Shown here piece after piece: positions 45,407-58,451 of a DNA stretch of 64,000 nt. The DNA lies in NCBI GenBank assembly GCA_020744225.1, contig JAGMWG010000006.1, positions 1,798,001-1,862,000 of the forward strand, given 5' to 3'. A program made the position numbers and the translations under genes. Position 1 is the first letter of the stretch. Each line of letters begins with the position of its first letter. Under the pieces are notes generated by a model. It was not told the origin of the DNA. It ran no database searches and worked only from the letters and a program-made list of their open reading frames with translations. Origin of the DNA: Paraphoma chrysanthemicola (lineage: Eukaryota; Ascomycota; Dothideomycetes; Pleosporales; Phaeosphaeriaceae).

Positions 45407-47536
45407 CTTGGTGGGGAAGGAGTTCGAAGGCTGGGGTTAGGATGGATCAGACTATTAACGAATCTGCACGACAGCAACGTGATGGACCCGGCCGAGTGGC
45501 ATATGCCTAATGCGGCTGTGCGTTGACGAAGTCGGGGGATGGCCCAAGGTGATACTTCTCGAAGACCAGGTCAAGCTGAGATGTGCGCCTGCACGTTTCT
45601 GAGCTGTCGGGCTTGCAGCGAGGCCTGCCATTTGCGCGGTCCGTCAGCAACAATCCAATATGTAGCCGCTGGGTATCCAATCGGGACATGCACAGCAACA
45701 GTAAGCAGACCCATTTTCGGATGATCTCTGGACGATCTGCACGCTGATTCGCGCTCGCTTATTCCGGCATCCACTCTTGTGTAAGTCTGGTAGGGGCCAT
45801 AATGCGGGATCATCAAGAACGGTGTAGATCTATTGTCAGCCTTCCGGGCGGCGTAGCCTTGAACGGAGACGTTCATTGTGCGCTCTAGTGATGAATGCCG
45901 ACAGACAACGAGGAACTGAAGGAACCAGAACGTCGTGCCGACCGTGAGCAAAGTTGAAAAACTGAGAATGAACAACAGAGTTCGTGTATCGGACTCAGCC
46001 CTGGATGGAGGCTGAGAGCTGAGCTGAGATTACGCTTATGATTCGCCAGTCAGGTCATCCTGCATGCACTGCTCCCTCCCGGCCATGACAGGCGGCGATC
46101 GTACTTCAGCAGAAGATGTCATTCGTTGGCTGTATGCCAAAGATGCGGGAGGAGTCGGTCTGGAGGCTGTGGCGTGATCGCTCTCTTCGCTTTCTGTTTT
46201 TGGTGGTGGGAGGAGAGTAAACTCTTTCCCAGCCCCGCATGTTCATCCATAACCGCTTTCTTGCATCGTGCGAACAATCTGGAGAAGGGCCTCAGGAACG
46301 CTTGCTGCACAACACCCGGAGCGTATGTTGCTGACAGGGATGCAATTTCAATCCCGGGTCCGCTACAGCCGTCGGACGGAACAGCAGCCTCTGCAGGTGT
46401 TGTGATAAGGAGACCCCGGACATTGGCTGCAGCTTTCCCTGCATTCTCTTGATTGCAGCACGTGTGGTGTGTCCACTTGGGCAGTTGCAGGGAGAAGTCG
46501 GCGTTCATTCCGCCATCATGGCCGTGCGGCTCGAGGGGAGCCACGTCAATGAGAAGCTTTACAGTGGCGCGCCAACCAGCATCTATAATTTGTGATGCTT
46601 TGAAGAGCGCTTCTCGATCACCCCGATGCTGACCTGCTATGTGAAATGATGGGAAATTCAGCTTGTGCGACGAACGCTGTCGGTGTCACCATGCTGGCTT
46701 GGTAGTATGTTGGCGAAATGAACAGGAGCATCAGCAAGCACCATGCACTGCGGCGCAATGGCTCAGGCCGCAGCACTTATCGTATTCTTCATCTCATTGC
46801 CCCTCATCGTGGCTTCAATCGAACCAGGCGGGTAGCGCCGTCGCACACCATGGATGTTGCACGCAGTCGCGAATGCGAAGGTTTCGGTGGGAAAGGCGGG
46901 CGTCCGCCCAGCAGCCTGGACGGCCTGTCGCACACACCCGCGCTCTCGCTGCAGTGGTGCCAAATTTTGACCTTTGGACCGTCCCAACATATATGAAACC
47001 AAATGCGAAGGTGGTTCGCAAACCTATGCGAAGTGATGTTGGCAAAGACAAAGTCCATCGACGTTGTATTTGAAGTGCGGCGTACCTAGTGGGCCGAGAG
47101 GATCAAGCCTTGATCTTCCCGTGGTGAGCAGGCATCACTCACCGCAAAACCTCCAAGCGAAGCTAGGCATTCCAAGCGTGTCGTCGATTCTCACGGCCCG
47201 AATCGTTCATCTTTCATGTAGTGAATCCCATCGATACTTCTAGACTCCACGCTACATTGAATCTCAGTAACGACCAGGTTTTATTTTACGACTTCAAGGG
47301 CGTGTTTACCTTCTGGTGGTGCTTCGGCGCCGTGACGCGTGATGCGCAACAAGCAGCTGTCACTCCCAACACCGGTCTTAATTCGAGTACTTGTGTCACT
47401 AGTTTGACGAGCACTAGAACGGTCCTAGGAGTAATGTTAATGGGAGGAGCTCAATACCTATATCTGAGCGGGCTCGAATACATCTAGACGAGAAAGATCC
47501 CGCGACTGTGTTTAGGGTTGAAATTCCATCGCCATC
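45407..47536. other. long intergenic region
   Basis: About 2.1 kb between two divergent genes. A minus-strand open frame (45571-45975) starts at a TTG; its first ATG is at 45876, giving about 101 residues with HYGPYQTYTRVDAG and VPIGYPAATYWIVADG. It could be part of a small gene or a relic. I cannot support it. The 47100-47536 part is the likely promoter of the CorA-type gene. Confidence 0.4.
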
Positions 47537-49232
47537 ATGCCCGCTGCCTCTCCGTCCTATGTGGACCTTCTCGCGTTGGACCAGAAATTCAAGCGATCTT
47601 GGGTAGTAGATTATCTTCAAACGGACTTCACGGCCACTCGTCGGGTTAAAGGAATGCTATCCCCAATTCAGATAGGCGCTCTCAATGAAGCCACGACACG
47701 CGTTGTTTTGGTTGACTTCTATCGTGCAAAAGATGGGACCACAAAGAAAGAGCTTCGATTGGATCCAAGAACCTTGGACGACATCGAGGATTGGCTGAAG
47801 GCAAGCTCTCCTGACATACATATTAGACTTGTGTTTGTGAGCAGCACAAGCGGTGTCACTGCACAGCAAAGACAATGGCAGCTTGACAGGAACGGCACAA
47901 CATCGAATCCAGACGCCCCTGTCTTGAGCACACCTCGTCGGCCGGGAGGTTCGCACAGACATGCGATCCATGGACACGACCAAGTCTTGCCGGATCCAGG
48001 AGCAATCCGCACAGTCGCAGATGCTCTCCACCCGCACCCCAGCATGCTTTTGCGATTTCTTGACCATGACAAACATCTCACCTATCAATGTCAAACTTGG
48101 CAAGTGACCCGTCCCGGAGCCAACTCTTGGACATCCGCGAACGACTGCAAGTATGTTCACGTTGGCGTAGACCCCACTAATCGTATGATTGCCATGATCG
48201 ATCACGATCAGTCAGATGACACCTGGACCGGTAAGACTCTCCAGGCGCTACCTACTGCCACCGATACTGAACACAATAGTTTTGATACTAGCAAGCGAGG
48301 ACAATCTCTTGGGTATTGATGCCAATCCGAAGACACCGGCGCATCTACAACCACTTCGTCAAGTGACCGAGACGCCCAGCGCAGCATTTGCAAATGCACT
48401 CGAGCAATTGAGTCAGGATGAGTGCACGGCCATTTGCTCCAAGCCAAAGTCACTGTTATCGCTGTACAGCAGTGGACTGGTGTCCGCATTTGCTGCACAT
48501 CTCGAGTTGTACCAAAGATACTGGGCCATCAAATTCGAGCCATTTGCGAACACATCTGCTGTATACGGCTATGCAAATCACAGGGATGCGGCGAGGCATT
48601 TCGCCTTGGAGCTATCGACGCAATTACGATACATTAACCACACCATCAACGACCTTCAAGCACTCCCGGACGAGGACAATTGTCTCGCGGGCCTTCTCAA
48701 AGACTTTGAATATTTTGCCCTGGAAGTGAGCGCTTTGAGACAGCAATGCAATCAGTTTCTGGAGCAGCAGGTGACAAAGCTAGCCCTGCAGGACTCGAGA
48801 GAACAAATGCAAGAAGCGCACGACATGAAGCGCATCACCTACCTTGCCTTCATATTCGCTCCGCTAAGTCTGGTGTCCTCCTTCTTCGGTATGAATGTAA
48901 AAGAGCTGGACAGCGGATCAGCGCCGGTGTGGCAGTTCGCGGTGACTGCTATAGCAATCTTGGTAACCTCTTTACTTATAGCATGGCTTGCTGGGTCGGG
49001 TGCATGGGAATGGCTTCGTAAAAGGTTCAATATGAGGCGTGCGATCCTGATGAACGGCCTTGTCAAGTATACGGAAGGTGAAGATCCAGGCAAAACGCCG
49101 GAGTGGATGGCGCGACTACCTCGCGCAGAAGGTCCCGTGTGGCTGGGCGAAATTCCAGACGAAGCAGGCGAAGGACTGTTTCGACCTCCCACGCGGGGAC
49201 CAGATGAGGAGCAAGGTGGATCAAAAGCTTAG
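47537..49232 (+). CDS. CorA-type magnesium transporter-like protein
   Basis: Two exons (47537-48230, 48279/48280-49232) give 548 residues. The second exon starts at 48280 after ACACAATAG. The long N-terminal part is cytosolic: DLLALDQKFKRSWVVDYLQ, VVLVDFY and a helical stretch with LELSTQLRYINHTINDLQAL and FEYFALEVSALRQQCNQFLE. The C-terminal part has DMKRITYLAFIFAPLSLVSSFF with the CorA-family GMN motif (FGMNVKEL) at the end of the first helix, and a second helix WQFAVTAIAILVTSLLIAW. The order, long helix, GMN, second helix, is that of CorA channels, which in fungi carry Mg2+ or other divalent ions at the plasma membrane, vacuole or mitochondria. The N-terminal half is unlike yeast Alr1, so the ion is an inference. 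Confidence 0.85.
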
Positions 49233-50032
49233 CGTGCCTTACCCACGACAAATTCAGTGAGGTCATGTGATTGTGGCTATCAAGCACCGCCACGCGCGCT
49301 TTACCCGAAGCGGTCAGGCATCAATAGAACAATGACGCACAGCACGCGCTCACCTTCACTCTCACATCATCTCCATCATTCAGCCCCTACACCCATTTTT
49401 GACACACCGCACAGTCACTGCGACAGTGTCACGCGCAGAGACAGCAAACGTCGCAGCGAATCTGCACACGATTCATCATAGCAGGCCAGCCCTGCCCCGC
49501 GAGAACAGTCACTCCACATCCCCACATCAGCTCCCGACGCCGCACGACTGCCCGAACGCACAACCTCGGAGCAGAAACACCACATATCGTCAAAGAGAAA
49601 AGATAATGGACACTATCTGCAACAGAGTCATGGCATCTTTTTGGTACTCCGGACTCCCAAACGTCGAAATCTTGGGCGACATTGTCAGCGCCCGTCACCA
49701 GCTTTGAGCGCGTCACCCCAGGCGTGGAAAAAATCGCAAATAAACAATCTTGTCTGTCAAAGGACACTCTTTGAACTCTGACGCGTTCTTGCGCGTAACG
49801 AGACATCGAAACACGACGACGCTGTCTATGTGAAACCCGGCACAGACCGCTGGGCAACGACAGGCACTGTTCACTTTCACCGACGCACAACGTGCATGTG
49901 AACAACGATACAGTGAAAACACAGGTTTTTGCAGGGACGACTTTCTATCGCAAGCCTACACGATACAGATCCAAAACCGACACATTCCGGCTCGACGCGA
50001 ACTGGAGCCTCGGCTATACAAACACCACAACC
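49233..50032. other. intergenic, no gene seen
   Basis: 800 bases between two plus-strand genes. A GTG-started extension of the next frame reaches back to 49892 but has no ATG and is not used. It should hold the 3' end of the CorA-type gene and the next promoter. Confidence 0.5.
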
Positions 50033-51079
50033 ATGATCGCGAAACCAACGCCTGCGCCGCGGGCGCGCTACAACCTGCCGGCGAGTCTCATCTTCACACA
50101 GAGAGAATTACGGCAATACCGACGGTGGCAGAGCTCGTGCACGACATCAAAGCCCACCGAGTGCGGCTATTTGCCCACGGCAATCGAGTACGATGATTTT
50201 CAGCATTGGTTAAAGAAGCAGGACTCGGGCTACTTCTCCGACGTGTTCGATGACATTTATGATCATATCCAATCGCCAAAATCCCCATCGGAACCCGCTG
50301 TGGCCTCGTTGTGTCGACACACCGTGCACCCAATCGTGGCCGGGCGACCGTGCAAACGATGTCCTGTCTGCACAATCGATGTGTACCTGAACTACATGAA
50401 GGTGCTCACGCGTACACTTCAAGGCGCAAATGGACGACCGTTGCCATTGACGGGTACACCTTCGGAACAACAGGAGAAGTTGTACCTAGCGTGGTCGCAA
50501 GGCAAGATCAGCACCCTGCAACAAGTATGCGAGCTGGAGAAGCTGTCAGCGCAAGAACAACTGTGGTCAAAGAAGCACCCAGAATATCTCAACGACGACA
50601 TACAGTCTGCCACCAAAGCCCTGGACCTCTACTGGTTCGAGACTGTCAACTGCCCGCGGGTAGACGATAGGAAGCCTAAGGACAAGGCAGTCGCATTTAC
50701 TGACGACACGAACTTCAACGGCGGCCGACCAACATACTATTTTCTACGTAGCTCGCCTCGCTACGAACCCGGGAAGTATACCATTGACACCAAGAGCGAG
50801 GAAGATGAGGATACCATATCCGAGGACTCTGAAGATTACTCCCACGCTCGCGTCATCGTACTAGGCGGCCCTGGGGAGGAAGAATATCCCATGCGTCATG
50901 GTCTATCTGCAGACTCAGCAAGGAGAGAGGACAGCTTCGATGACCTGGAGTTCGACGATGGCGACAGTGAGTGGGAAGACGTTGACTCAGATGAAGAAGA
51001 CGACGAGTCAAGCGACGGAAGCTATATCTCCTTCGATGTCGAGGAGGAGTGCAATTACATTGTGTTCTCTGATGACTGA
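50033..51079 (+). CDS. uncharacterised protein, paralog A of a Cys/His-motif family
   Basis: Single exon, 348 residues from ATG 50033 (the frame is open further back but only with a GTG). The N-terminus has LPASLIFTQRELRQYRRW and LPTAIEYDDFQHWLK. A Cys/His-rich patch follows: CRHTVHP, then CKRCPVCTI (about residues 95-120), which may bind zinc. A helical middle (QQEKLYLAWSQGKISTLQQV, AQEQLWSKKHPEYLNDDIQS) precedes an acidic tail with DSEWEDVDSDEEDDESSDGS. The gene at 59857-61494 has the same landmarks in the same order, so the two are diverged paralogs 9 kb apart. I do not recognise the family. It could be a nuclear protein with a degenerate RING-like half, an inference. Confidence 0.8.
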   Translation: MIAKPTPAPRARYNLPASLIFTQRELRQYRRWQSSCTTSKPTECGYLPTAIEYDDFQHWLKKQDSGYFSDVFDDIYDHIQSPKSPSEPAVASLCRHTVHPIVAGRPCKRCPVCTIDVYLNYMKVLTRTLQGANGRPLPLTGTPSEQQEKLYLAWSQGKISTLQQVCELEKLSAQEQLWSKKHPEYLNDDIQSATKALDLYWFETVNCPRVDDRKPKDKAVAFTDDTNFNGGRPTYYFLRSSPRYEPGKYTIDTKSEEDEDTISEDSEDYSHARVIVLGGPGEEEYPMRHGLSADSARREDSFDDLEFDDGDSEWEDVDSDEEDDESSDGSYISFDVEEECNYIVFSDD

Positions 51080-51557
51080 AGGCTACGCACCACAATACAA
51101 CCATGTAACAGAACAGAACAAGCCCTCGCTAAGCGCGAGGACGTCGAGGCGGCCAGCCCGATAGCACCCAGCAAGCGCATCAACAACGCCACACGGTGGC
51201 CACGAATGGGGATGAGAGTAGCAAAGCGACACTGCAGAGCTGGCTGGGGGAGCCATAGGTACAAAACCATGGCAAAAGCCCAGACGCGGGATTGAAGGCG
51301 ATGAAGGACAAGAAGGACAAGAAGATGGCCATGTGTCGCACCTGCCATGGAAGCGCAGGAGAAGCTTCACAGCTACGCCACAGGATATGAAGCAAGAACA
51401 TTCATACACTGTGCATGACATTGTTCCATGAATGAATAACAAAGTTTACATCTCTCTCGCCTCACTGTGCAACTTTAATCTTGCCTATATCATTCCTCCC
51501 ACGTTCCGCACCACTCATTTCTCACAAGAGTTTCGCGCTGCGCGCATCGCATCCTCA
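51080..51557. other. intergenic, no gene seen
   Basis: About 480 bases between two plus-strand genes. No motif seen. Confidence 0.5.
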
Positions 51558-52172
51558 ATGCCTCCATTCTTATGTCGTGTGCATACGCGCATACACAACA
51601 CCACCCAATCCCTCCTCCACGATCTCGCATTCTTCCTCCTCCGAAAAGACAAATACAAACCATGTTTATACACTCTACGCCTCGCACATTACTTACATAC
51701 GTCCTTTCACAACCACTTTATTCCCGCGGCATCATCACCGCCACCCCTAGTACCACCATCTTCACAACCCCTCACCCACACCCAAAACCAAGCACGACCG
51801 TATGATGATGTATATTTCCACATCCTCGACCTCCTCGCTCTCAAACACCTCCTTTACGCCTCTCCCCAAGCCGCATATACCATCTTCACACTCTCCCTGC
51901 GCGAAAAGCAAAAGTGCTTACAAAAAGGGGACTGGGAACTTATCCGGAGTAGGATTCGGATTGCGAGGGCGGTGGTGGGGATGAAGATGTGGGAGGAGGG
52001 AGTAAGATGGTATGGTAGTGTATTGGACGAGTGGGAGGCGAGGAGTGTGGGGGAGGGGGAGGGAAGGAGGGAGATGGAAAGGGAGGTTGAGGGTGTGAGG
52101 GATGAGTTGGAGGGGTGTTTGGAGATGGTGGGAAGGAAGGTTGGAATGGGGGAAGGGCATGGTTTGGTTTGA
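51558..52172 (+). CDS. possible conserved protein of unknown function
   Basis: Single exon, 204 residues from ATG 51558; the frame is open back to 51432 but the later ATG begins the ordered part (MPPFLCRVHTRIHNTTQSLL). Helical stretches include FFLLRKDKYKPCLYTLRLAH and DVYFHILDLLALKHLLYASP, separated by a Pro-rich loop, then GDWELIRSRIRIARAVVG and a charged C-terminus. This looks like a small helical repeat protein. No family is recognised. The C-terminal part after 52030 is low-complexity at DNA level (GGGAGG runs), and the opposite strand also has an open frame there, so the call is moderate. It runs into a 200-bp gap facing the SLH1 gene. Confidence 0.55.
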   Translation: MPPFLCRVHTRIHNTTQSLLHDLAFFLLRKDKYKPCLYTLRLAHYLHTSFHNHFIPAASSPPPLVPPSSQPLTHTQNQARPYDDVYFHILDLLALKHLLYASPQAAYTIFTLSLREKQKCLQKGDWELIRSRIRIARAVVGMKMWEEGVRWYGSVLDEWEARSVGEGEGRREMEREVEGVRDELEGCLEMVGRKVGMGEGHGLV

Positions 52173-52374
52173 GTGGGAATTAGAAGGAAGGATTGGGGGG
52201 TGGGTTGGTGATGGGGGAGTATGTGGGTTGGGAGTCTAGGGAGGATATGTTGTTGTGTAGGAGAAAAGTGGTGAGAAGGGGCAACGCGGCTGCCAGATGC
52301 GCGTGGAGTCTGAGAAACAAACATGAATCAATGTCCTTTATTCAAATCTCACAACCAAGTTACATTCCACCACC

Positions 52375-55300
52375 TCACCACAAATACTCCTTCTCCGCTC
52401 CCTTCTCAACTCTGTTCTCCATCTCAACGACCTTCTCTTTCTTTCCCCCATCATCCACCCTCGGCGCCTCTGGCACATCGATCCCCAATAGACTCCACTT
52501 CATGCCCAAATAGGAATCACTATGCACCACCACATCAACTTTCTTGCCCTGCGCCTCAGGCGGGAAGTTAATCTTCGCAGAAGCCTGTAACTTCGAGTTC
52601 GCCGCGCCAGCATTGCGTCCACCTCGTCCGCCTCGTCCGCCTCGCCCACCGGTATTGTTGCGACTCGGATCATGCCAGCCAACGCGCTTGAGCGCAATGA
52701 TCTCGTCGGTGCTCGAGTACGAGAGAATGACGAAGAAGCCTTCTGTTTGGGGCTTGGGATAGCGTGGGGCGAAGATGCGAATGCCGTTCTGTTGCATGCG
52801 CGCGGGATTTTGGCGGGTGAGATTGAGAGATATGGAGAGTGCGTTGACGTTGCCGAGATCGAGGTGGAGGATAGGGAGTTGGGCTACTGGTTTGAGCGAT
52901 GTTTTGAGCATTGCCGGTATAACGCCGGCGAGCTTGGCTGCCTTTTCGAGAGCTGCTGGTGAGGCTGTTGTTGCTTCGATTAGACTCTTGGGACTGGCAT
53001 TGGGGTGCTCAAGTCGCTTCTTTTCCTTGTCGACGTCGATCAGTGGGAAAAGAGACAACGGGCCATCACTCGGCCAGCGGCCAGACTTGATGGCTTGAAG
53101 GAGTGTAATCATCATCTCGCAGCTGGAAAAGTACCCCAACTCAGTGAGCACATCGATAGAAGCTTGGACGATACGAATGCTCTGGTCTAGAACGCTGTTT
53201 AGGTCTCCAACATAATCTGAGATTGGTAGGTCGATGCGTGAGAAATGTGCTTGCAACAGGAGGAATGATTTCACATGCGGATCCCACATGGGAAGGCCAA
53301 AGTCGTCTGCTGGGATTGGTAGTGCTTTCGAAAGTTCGACGTTGATAAGGTCTTCGTTGTGGCGAACCGGAAGCTCATCGTACTCCGTGGCATGTGAAAT
53401 CCATGACAATACGTCTGCGAAGGTGGCATTGCGCTTCACATGCTTGACTAGATAGCGAATAGTCTTGTGGCTCAGATAGTAGTAGCTCATGATCTTGCCC
53501 AGCGGTGTGGGGTCGACTTCGCCCGTGGGCTCAACAGCTGCACATGACGACTCGTCCAGCTCCTTCAGTGACGTCTCAACGAGCCCTACCATGTAATCAT
53601 TGGCCATCGATTGAGCAGCGATGGTATTGTGCTCCTCTGCGGATATTTCCAGGCCGTAGAAGGACGGGTTCTTGTGCAAACGTCTGAAAAAGAAAGTCCA
53701 CGTCAGGTAGTCAAGCGCATCTTGCTTGGTGGCAATGGTCCCAGCTGAGATCTCGGCACCCAAATGATTGTCCAGGACATTGTGCAGTGATGATTCCACA
53801 GGGAAGCCAGTGTGTAAGAAGTGCTTATAGAACTCTTTCTTCGCATCTTGAGTGAAGATACGTGCAATACCAGAAGTGTCGAACTGCGGGCGACCAGCAC
53901 GACCCAACATTTGTAGCACGTCTGTCAAGTCCATGTCTTTGTACCCTTCCGATTTCGCGTCGAAGAATTGCGTGCCTTTGACAACCACGAGATGTGCCGG
54001 CAGATTCACGCCCCATGCAAGCGTGCTTGTCGCAACCAGAATCTGGATCTTGTTGTTGGCGAACAGCTCCTCCGAAAGCGACCGATCAGTTTCAACCAGA
54101 CCAGCATGATGCAGACCGATGCCGAAGCTGAGAGATTCACGGAGGGCATCATCCTTCACACGATCAAGGTTGAGCGCGAGATCATCTTCCGACATATGCA
54201 GGAAGCGCCTGGGGTTATCTTCCATACCGCAGAAGTTGATCAGGTCGCGAGCGGTAAGGCGAGTCTGTCGGCGCGATGCCACGAACACAATGACGGGCTT
54301 GTCAGGGGAATGTGCTTTGATGGCAAGGAAGGTAGGACGGTTCATTGACTGCATCAACGGGCAGAACCCTCGCTGTTCGGGAAAGCCATCGATGAAGATC
54401 TCCAGTGGTACCGGGCGCACGGAGTGTCGGAAGTTGAAAAGTCCTTCTTTGACACCGAGCCAGTTGCCAAGATCCGATGCGTTGGCGCAGGCAGTCGACA
54501 TGCCCAGAAGTCGAATCGAGCCATCTTTCTTCTGTGACGCAATGTAATTCATACGCGAAACGATAATCTCTAGAATCGGACCACGATCACCACCCAGCAG
54601 ATGGATCTCGTCGATGATGACAAGACTGACTTGACGAACATATCCACGAGTTTGCCAGCTACGACTGATACCATCCCACTTCTCGGGCGTAGTGATAATG
54701 ATGTCAGCATCTCGGATGGTGCGTGTATCCGGAGTGTTGTCACCAGTCAACTCAACCAGCCTGAGACCCATGGGTCCAGCTAGTCGCTTGCCCCAGTCCT
54801 GGACACGCTCGCGGACGAGTGCCTTCATGGGCGCAATGTAAACGACCTTGGACCCGGGCTTCTCGCGGAACGCCCACCACATGGCAAGCTCGGCTGCGAC
54901 TGTCTTGCCACTACCAGTGGGTGAGCCGAGCAACACGTTGGCGGGGGTGTGATACAGGCAATGGAAAATCTGCGACTGCATTGGATTGAAGTACTGGAAG
55001 CGTTGCTCGTACAGCTCCTCTAGCAGAGGATTCTTAAGCGCCGACACTGGGAGTGGCTGAAGGTCCAGCAAGTCGGTATAAATGCTCTCCGTGTCTGGTC
55101 GAATGAGGTGCTGGAACGAGATGGGATGAACAGTCTCTGCGCCTAGCCAGCGATCTGAGACCGCACGCACATAGATCTGAGTAGGCAGAGGATCCGTGAG
55201 CGGGATTGTGAAATTCAGCTCATGGTCATCGTACAACTTCCGCCTCGAGAGGATGAAATACTCGTAGTGATAGATCTCCGATGTTTCAGAGTTCTCTACC

Positions 55301-58300
55301 CAAATCCAGAAGGATTCTGATGTTCCATGGTGACGGTCGTTCCATTTGAAGTCCGGTGTGAGCCACAACTTGATGCGAAGGACATCCCGGTTGAGAGGGG
55401 CAATCTCAGACTCGACCGTCAAGGTCGGGAAGTTGTCGAGCAGCTTTGAGATGACCGTGCCCATCTTCTGATTGTGCACCATGGCACCAATCTCGGCGGG
55501 CTCCATGTCGCGTAGTGTTTCGATTGATGGGAACCGCTGATCAAGCTGCCTCAGTACTGGCTGTGGAAGATCGAATTGGTGAAGCGGGTGTTCGATCGAC
55601 CAGCAGCGATGCTCAATCGATTGGCAGAGACTCAAGAGAACAAGACACTGATATCCCCAGCGCCTATTAAGCGCAATCATGAATAATGCGCGAGCAATAC
55701 GGGCGGCATTCTGGGTGATGTAGTTCGTGTCGGAGACCAAAGTAAAGTCCTCAAGCCGGGCTCTTGATATATGCGCTTGCAACAGGTAGTTCGTCTTGCC
55801 ATGGGACGTCGCGTGGCCACCTTTGACTTCGGTGATTACGTAGCCTTCTTCCTTGAGTGCAGAAAGCTCTTTATCCTCGGTCTCACGAGATTGCACCTGG
55901 TCGAATTCACCACTCATGCTGACCATAGCCAAGGCATCGGCATCTGAGCTGCGGGGTCTCATCATCGTGTTGAAGATCTCGATACTGGATTGTCGAACAT
56001 AGTATTGACTGGCAATACGGCCAACATCTTTGGCTCGCAGGTCTTCGGTGGTCTCATTGAAGATAATCATCTGGCTCTTCTGGAGGATGCGAGCTGCGTC
56101 GATGATGAGTTTGCGCCGTCTGAGGACGAGTTGTCGGTCGTCCTCAATCTCCTTCCACTCGATGCCGTACATGAAAGGGCTTTGCTTCATGCGTACGAAC
56201 ATGTAAGAGTACCCAAGCCATTGCACCGCTTCCGAGACAGTGGTGACGGTTCCCAAAGAGATCTCCGCATTGAGATTGTCGACTAGCTTCGAGGAGAATC
56301 TGGACTCGATGGGTTGCTGTTCCGTTACAGCGCGCATGTAATGATCGAGCCGGTCATGTGTTGTACAAATGAAACCAATGCCCGTGTCCTGGAACTGAGG
56401 TCGCCCAGCACGACCAAAGATCTGCAGGACGTCGAGGATGCCAAGATCTGTGAATTTGCCTTCTTGCGCGTTGTACACTTGAGTGCCCTTGATGAGGACG
56501 GCTGCCGCGGGCAAGTTGACACCCCATGCCAGCGTTGCTGTGCAGCACAGCACTTTGAGGACACCTTCTGCGAACAGCCGCTCGATGAGGTTACGATCTG
56601 AACGGGGCATACCCGCATGGTGGGTACCCATACCTTTAGGCAGGAGCTCACGTAGCTCGCGTCCCTTCGACTGCTTCATGTCGCGCACAGCATTATCGTA
56701 GCGAGGATGGTCCGTCGGGTCGAACAGATCCTGGCATTGATCATCCACGGCCATTTCGTAGAGGCGGCGCGCAGTCTTGACAGTGTCCTTCCTTGAGTGC
56801 ACGAAGACCATGATCTGATGACCTCGCTTGAGCATCTCGACAACTTTATCAAAAGCAACCTTCTCAAGGTTCTCTCGTGATTTGGCCGACCCCGGTTTGC
56901 CTTTCGCTCCGATGAAATGCTGCTCCAGCGGCACGGGCCGGAACGAGGCGTCGAAGTAAAACATGCCGGCCATCTTGTTGACCTTGAGAAAGTCTGCTAC
57001 GTCGGTGTAGTTCGGAAGCGTGGCAGAGAGACCAACGATACGAATGAGTGACTGCGTGCTTTCGACTTGTCTCTCAGTCCTTGCCACTAAGCTCTCAAGA
57101 ACAGCACCTCGCTCATCGTGCAGCATATGTACTTCATCAATGATGAGCAAGCGCACTTTCTGCACAAGCTCGGTATCACCAGTGCTCTTCCGCGTGACCA
57201 CGTCCCACTTCTCCGGTGTGGTCACAATGATCTGGGTATCCAGGATTTCGGCCTTGGTCAAGTGCATGTCGCCCGTTAGTTCGCGTGCTTTTATGCCTAG
57301 CCAGGCAAGACGCTTGCCGAGCTTCTCAGTGACTTCGGCAGCAAGTGCCTTCATAGGGGCGACGTAGATGATCTTGAAGTCTTCAGTCATGACCGTGAAA
57401 TCAGTAGCATCTGGGTTTTCGATTGGGTTGGGTACGACATTCTTCGCAACGGTGTTCAGTATGGTCAGCATTGCTGCATCTGTCTTACCTGCACCCGTGG
57501 GCGCGCAGATGAGCATGTTCTCGCTAGTCTTGTACGCAACGGGGTAAACCAGGCTTTGCATTCGGTTGAGTGCCTTGTATCCCTTGAATGTGCGTTGGCA
57601 GAGACCGTCAAGCTCGGCAATCTCAATTAACTTGCGGCCAACACCGATGGTACCAACCGGCACTGCTGGAATCTCGTACTCTTCAGACAGATTGTCATCG
57701 TGATGGACTGTATTTGGAGGTAGAGCATACTTCTTCCCGTACGCAGAAAGCTTGTTCCCAGCTTCATGAGTACGATAAACGTGGGGGTATTGGGGTCCAC
57801 TTCGGTCCATGGCAGGTGCTACAGTTGCATGCTTATGTTCGAAGTCTTGGCGACGTAGGGCCTCTTCGCGTTCGGCCCTGGTCTGCAGGCGTCCAACGAT
57901 GCCGTTATTGTGCGATGCTTCTGTACGTTGGGACGTCAAGATAACCTTCCGGTGAGAAATCAGCTCAGCGACCAGATCCAACTCTTCGTAGCCAACGATG
58001 TCAGCCAGCATCATCTGAAGCTCCTCGTCTGTCAAATTGGTCAGCTTGCCTTCAGTCCAACACGTATTGTTCTCTTACCGTTGCTGTCGCTCGCCAAGAT
58101 TGCCGAAATCTGCTCCTTCAGAGCACCGGCATCCAACCCAGAGCTCCTATGAGCCACAATTGCACATTTCTCAGCCAGCCATTGTTGACTGTAAGGCTTG
58201 GCCGCGAGCTGGTCTGGGAACTGATCAAGGTGGTCGCTGCTGTACTCTTCCTCATACTCGTCGCTGATGATGTCCCAGATATCCTCACCACTTGCGGTGC

Positions 58301-58451
58301 CAGAGAAGTCATCGTCGTCAAATTCGATGTCATCTCCATACGATGGACCTTTCTGAGCGTCGTCTGGCAGATTTAGCTCTGCAATCGCCTTCCGCATGGT
58401 GGCGAGCTGCTCCAGCCATTGTGCATGAGCGTCCTCGGCGGACGGCGACAT
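52375..58451 (-). CDS. SLH1: Slh1/ASCC3-type RNA helicase (ribosome quality-control trigger complex)
   Basis: A Ski2-like helicase with two cassettes. As Slh1 in yeast and ASCC3 in animals it pulls apart collided ribosomes. Exons 58451-58079 and 58028-52375 give 2008 residues. The 50-nt intron joins EQISAILASDSN to DEELQMMLADIVG. The first cassette has APTGAGKTDA near residue 303, IIDEVHMLHD, GLSATLPN and TLAWGVNLPA with QIFGRAGRPQF. The second has LLGSPTGSGKTVAAELA near 1160, VIIDEIHLLGG, and TLAWGVNLPAHLVVVKGTQ with GRAGRPQF. Each is followed by a Sec63-like unit, and the end carries a Gly/Arg-rich GGRGGRGGRGGRN stretch before a short acidic tail. Both Walker motifs look intact. I start at 58451 because the longer frame begins with TTG. 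The gene is head to head with YKT6. Confidence 0.93.

Noticed and set aside
45571..45975. 134-codon minus-strand frame with a hydrophobic start
   Set aside because: Starts at TTG, no clear splice partner or family; may be a relic but cannot be supported.
49892..50032. 47-residue N-terminal extension of paralog A
   Set aside because: Begins with GTG and has no ATG; paralog B starts at the matching later position.
51854..52324. 156-codon minus-strand frame opposite the gene at 51558-52172
   Set aside because: Ser/Pro/Thr/Leu-rich low-complexity frame; the plus-strand frame has more protein-like helices.
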